From Auxenochlorella pyrenoidosa (lineage: Eukaryota > Chlorophyta > Trebouxiophyceae > Chlorellales > Chlorellaceae): a stretch of DNA of 30,264 nucleotides. The notes under the pieces were generated by a model that was not told where the DNA came from, did no database searches, and saw only the letters and a program-made list of their open reading frames with translations. Numbering within the stretch: position 1 is the stretch's first letter; every line of letters begins with the position of its first letter. The DNA lies in assembly GCA_001430745.1 (NCBI GenBank), contig KQ482062.1, forward strand, positions 160,472 to 190,735. The letters run 5' to 3'. Of the stretch, positions 28,581-30,264 are shown piece by piece. The translations under genes were made by a program, and so were the position numbers.

Positions 28581-30264
28581 ATGGATCGCTACCAGCGGGT
28601 CCCTTTGCCGCGGGAGCCGGAGGAGCACGCTGAGAACGAGGTAGGCAGGCGGCACTGGCGCCTCCGACGGCCAGCACCGCAGGGGCTGGCATCGACACGG
28701 CAGCTCCTGCAGGCACACCAGTCTCAAATGCACCATGCAGTCATCCACCGGCAGCACAGCAGGCGGTGCACATTCCCTGCTGCTGTCCCACTCCGCTGCC
28801 CCTCTGCTGTGCTGCGCTGCTCTGCGTTTTGCCAGGTGCGCATCACCTCCCAGGGCAAGAGCCGCAGCTACATCTCATACGGCACCTCCCTGCTCACCGA
28901 GAAGGGCCACTCCAGCGTGGTGCTCAAAGCCATGGGCAAGGCCATCAACAAGACCGTCACGATAGGTGCGCGCCGCCTTACGTGCCCCCTTGCTTGTGCC
29001 GGCTCCGGCTCTGCCGGGCAGATTTCCTGGATGGACCCCTGGTGCAGAGGACAGCTGTGCAGTGCAGAGGACAGCTGTGCAGTGCAGAGGACAGCTGAGC
29101 AGTGCACAGAAAGGGCTATCCACGAGGCACAACACTCGGCAGCCAGGGCTGAGCAGGCGTGGGCACCCGGCAGCCACTCACCCACGCTCGGTTCGCGATG
29201 TACCCCCTGTCCCCCACCCACCCCGCCCCACCCCACCCCACCCCGTCCCCCCGCCCTCCCATGCAGCCGAGATCATGAAGCGGCGCATCGCGGGGCTGCA
29301 CCAGCACACGGCCATCGCCTCGGTGGAGCTGCGGGACCGGTGGGTGCCCAAGGAGGAGGGGCTGGACCCCATCGAGACCACGCGCCACGTCAGCGTCATC
29401 GCCATCACCCTCTCCAAGGTGCGCCGCCGCCGCCGAGGATTGTGGCTGGCGGGTGGGCGGGCGGGGGGGCCTGGCGGATACGTGCTGGATGCGCTGCCGC
29501 CGCCGCACCCTCTGCGCGCACTGCTATAAAAGGTGCTTGCCCTGCCTGCTGGCAGCCTGGGTGGCCGCCGGCAGGGGCCTGGGAGAGAGGCCCAGCTGTC
29601 TGCCGCTGTCACACCAGACCAGCACCATGATGGGTGCTGGCCAGGGGTCTGGCTGGTGCCAGCGCACTGCTACCAGGCGTGTTGGCACATGTGGCCCTGT
29701 CCTGGCACCCAACCCTGCCCCGCCCCCCTCCCTGTGCCCAGGAGCCACTCGACACGTCCCTGCCCGGCTACCAGCCGCCGCTGCCGGAGAGCGAGGTCAA
29801 GCCGCTGCAGGTGGGCTGCGTGGGCGGCGGCAGGCTTCGACAGGGAGGGGCAAGAGGTCGAGCGTGCTGGGTCTTGAGGGACGCTGGCTGCCCGGCGTGG
29901 CGGGCTGCCCTGCATTGGATGGCCAACTGTTGTGCCTGCGACCCTGCAGGACGAAGAGCACCTGGCGGGCGAGGCAGATGTGGAGGAAGAGGAGGGGGGG
30001 CGGCGCGGCGGGCGCGGCGGGCGCGGCAGGTGCGCTCCCGCCGAGAACCTGCCAGGCTGGGCCTGCCGCTCATCGGCCCGGCGCCTGCAGGAGGTGTGGC
30101 GCCAGCTGCCGTGGCATGGCCCATTAACATGAGCCCCCAGCGCCGCCATGCTTGTCGACCAAGTGCCCCCCCGCCTGCGTGATCCGGCCCACCTGTCTCG
30201 CAGGGGCCGAGGCCGTGGCGGGCATGGCCGGGGCCCGCCCCGCACCGGGGACCCCGCTGCCGAT
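28581..30264 (+). CDS. Alba-domain DNA/RNA-binding protein with RGG tail, 3' partial
   Basis: Exons 28581-28640, 28836-28965, 29267-29418, 29742-29810, 29950-30029, and 30204 to the window end; 184 residues visible. The Alba domain spans about residues 19-115: ENEVRITSQGKSRSYISYG, a KGHSSVVLKAMGKAINKTV block with the conserved nucleic-acid-binding Lys region, AEIMKRRIAGLHQHTAIASV, and ETTRHVSVIAITLSK. Next comes the plant-type sequence EPLDTSLPGYQPPLPESEVKP, an acidic stretch (DVEEEEGG) and an Arg/Gly tail (RRGGRGGRGRGRGRGGHGRG). This is the long plant ALBA class (Alba plus RGG), which binds RNA and RNA-DNA hybrids in nucleus and cytoplasm and is tied to mRNA stability and translation. The RGG tail continues beyond the window. 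Confidence 0.92.
29042..29107. repeat. 20-bp tandem repeat, about 3.3 copies, Alba intron 2
   Basis: The unit GTGCAGAGGACAGCTGTGCA recurs at 29042, 29062 and 29082, with one change (GTG to GAG) in the third copy, followed by a partial fourth. It is intronic in the Alba gene model. Confidence 0.9.

Noticed and set aside
1..30264. CRISPR arrays, insertion sequences, retroelement genes, rRNA
   Set aside because: No regularly spaced repeats, transposase, reverse transcriptase, terminal repeats or rRNA blocks were seen on either strand.

Overview
The window is nuclear DNA of a green alga, most likely a trebouxiophyte of the Chlorella type. This is inferred from its very high GC, many small exons joined at CAG|G-type boundaries, TGTAA poly(A) signals, and a eukaryotic gene set that includes a plant-type RGG Alba protein and a WCRKC-like thioredoxin with a plastid-type presequence. 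No bacterial, organellar, viral or transposon gene was recognised. Because every gene is split, gene models were built by hand from splice sites, reading frame and family alignment. All eight models stay in frame through every junction (about 62 introns).

Layout, left to right. (1) 64-1712 (+): 3' part of a GT90/CAP10-type glycosyltransferase. (2) 2561-9308 (-): a 13-exon ankyrin-repeat/HECT ubiquitin ligase of about 1469 aa, laid out like HACE1, with the catalytic Cys visible. (3) 10147-13501 (-): the checkpoint clamp loader RAD17, six exons, 785 aa. (4) 13570-14646 (-): a thioredoxin-like protein with active site WCFRC and a plastid-type N-terminal extension; its stop lies only 68 bp upstream of the RAD17 start on the same strand. 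(5) 14821-16421 (+): the endocytic adaptor NECAP, divergent from the thioredoxin across 174 bp. (6) 17162-22621 (-): a secreted, extremely cysteine-rich protein in 17 exons, which I cannot assign to a family. (7) 23252-27994 (-): the epsilon subunit of the cytosolic chaperonin CCT/TRiC, 15 exons, 536 aa. (8) 28581 to the window end (+): Alba-domain DNA/RNA-binding protein with an RGG tail, 3' incomplete.

The most unusual object is gene 6. After a signal peptide it holds twelve six-cysteine modules. The core spacing C-x6-C-x7-C-x5-C is identical in all twelve, while the flanking loops vary with a strict period of three, giving four three-module super-repeats. Intron positions and phases suggest the super-repeats arose by duplication of a six-module block, and a truncated thirteenth module may form the C-terminus. 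Other notable points are three introns that fit a GC-AG boundary (one retainable in frame inside the HECT C-lobe), a possible two-gene transcript for thioredoxin-RAD17, and several microsatellites inside introns.

The genes do not form a pathway; they look like ordinary neighbours in a compact algal genome. N-termini of the HECT protein and the last residues of its C-terminus are the least certain parts of the annotation.
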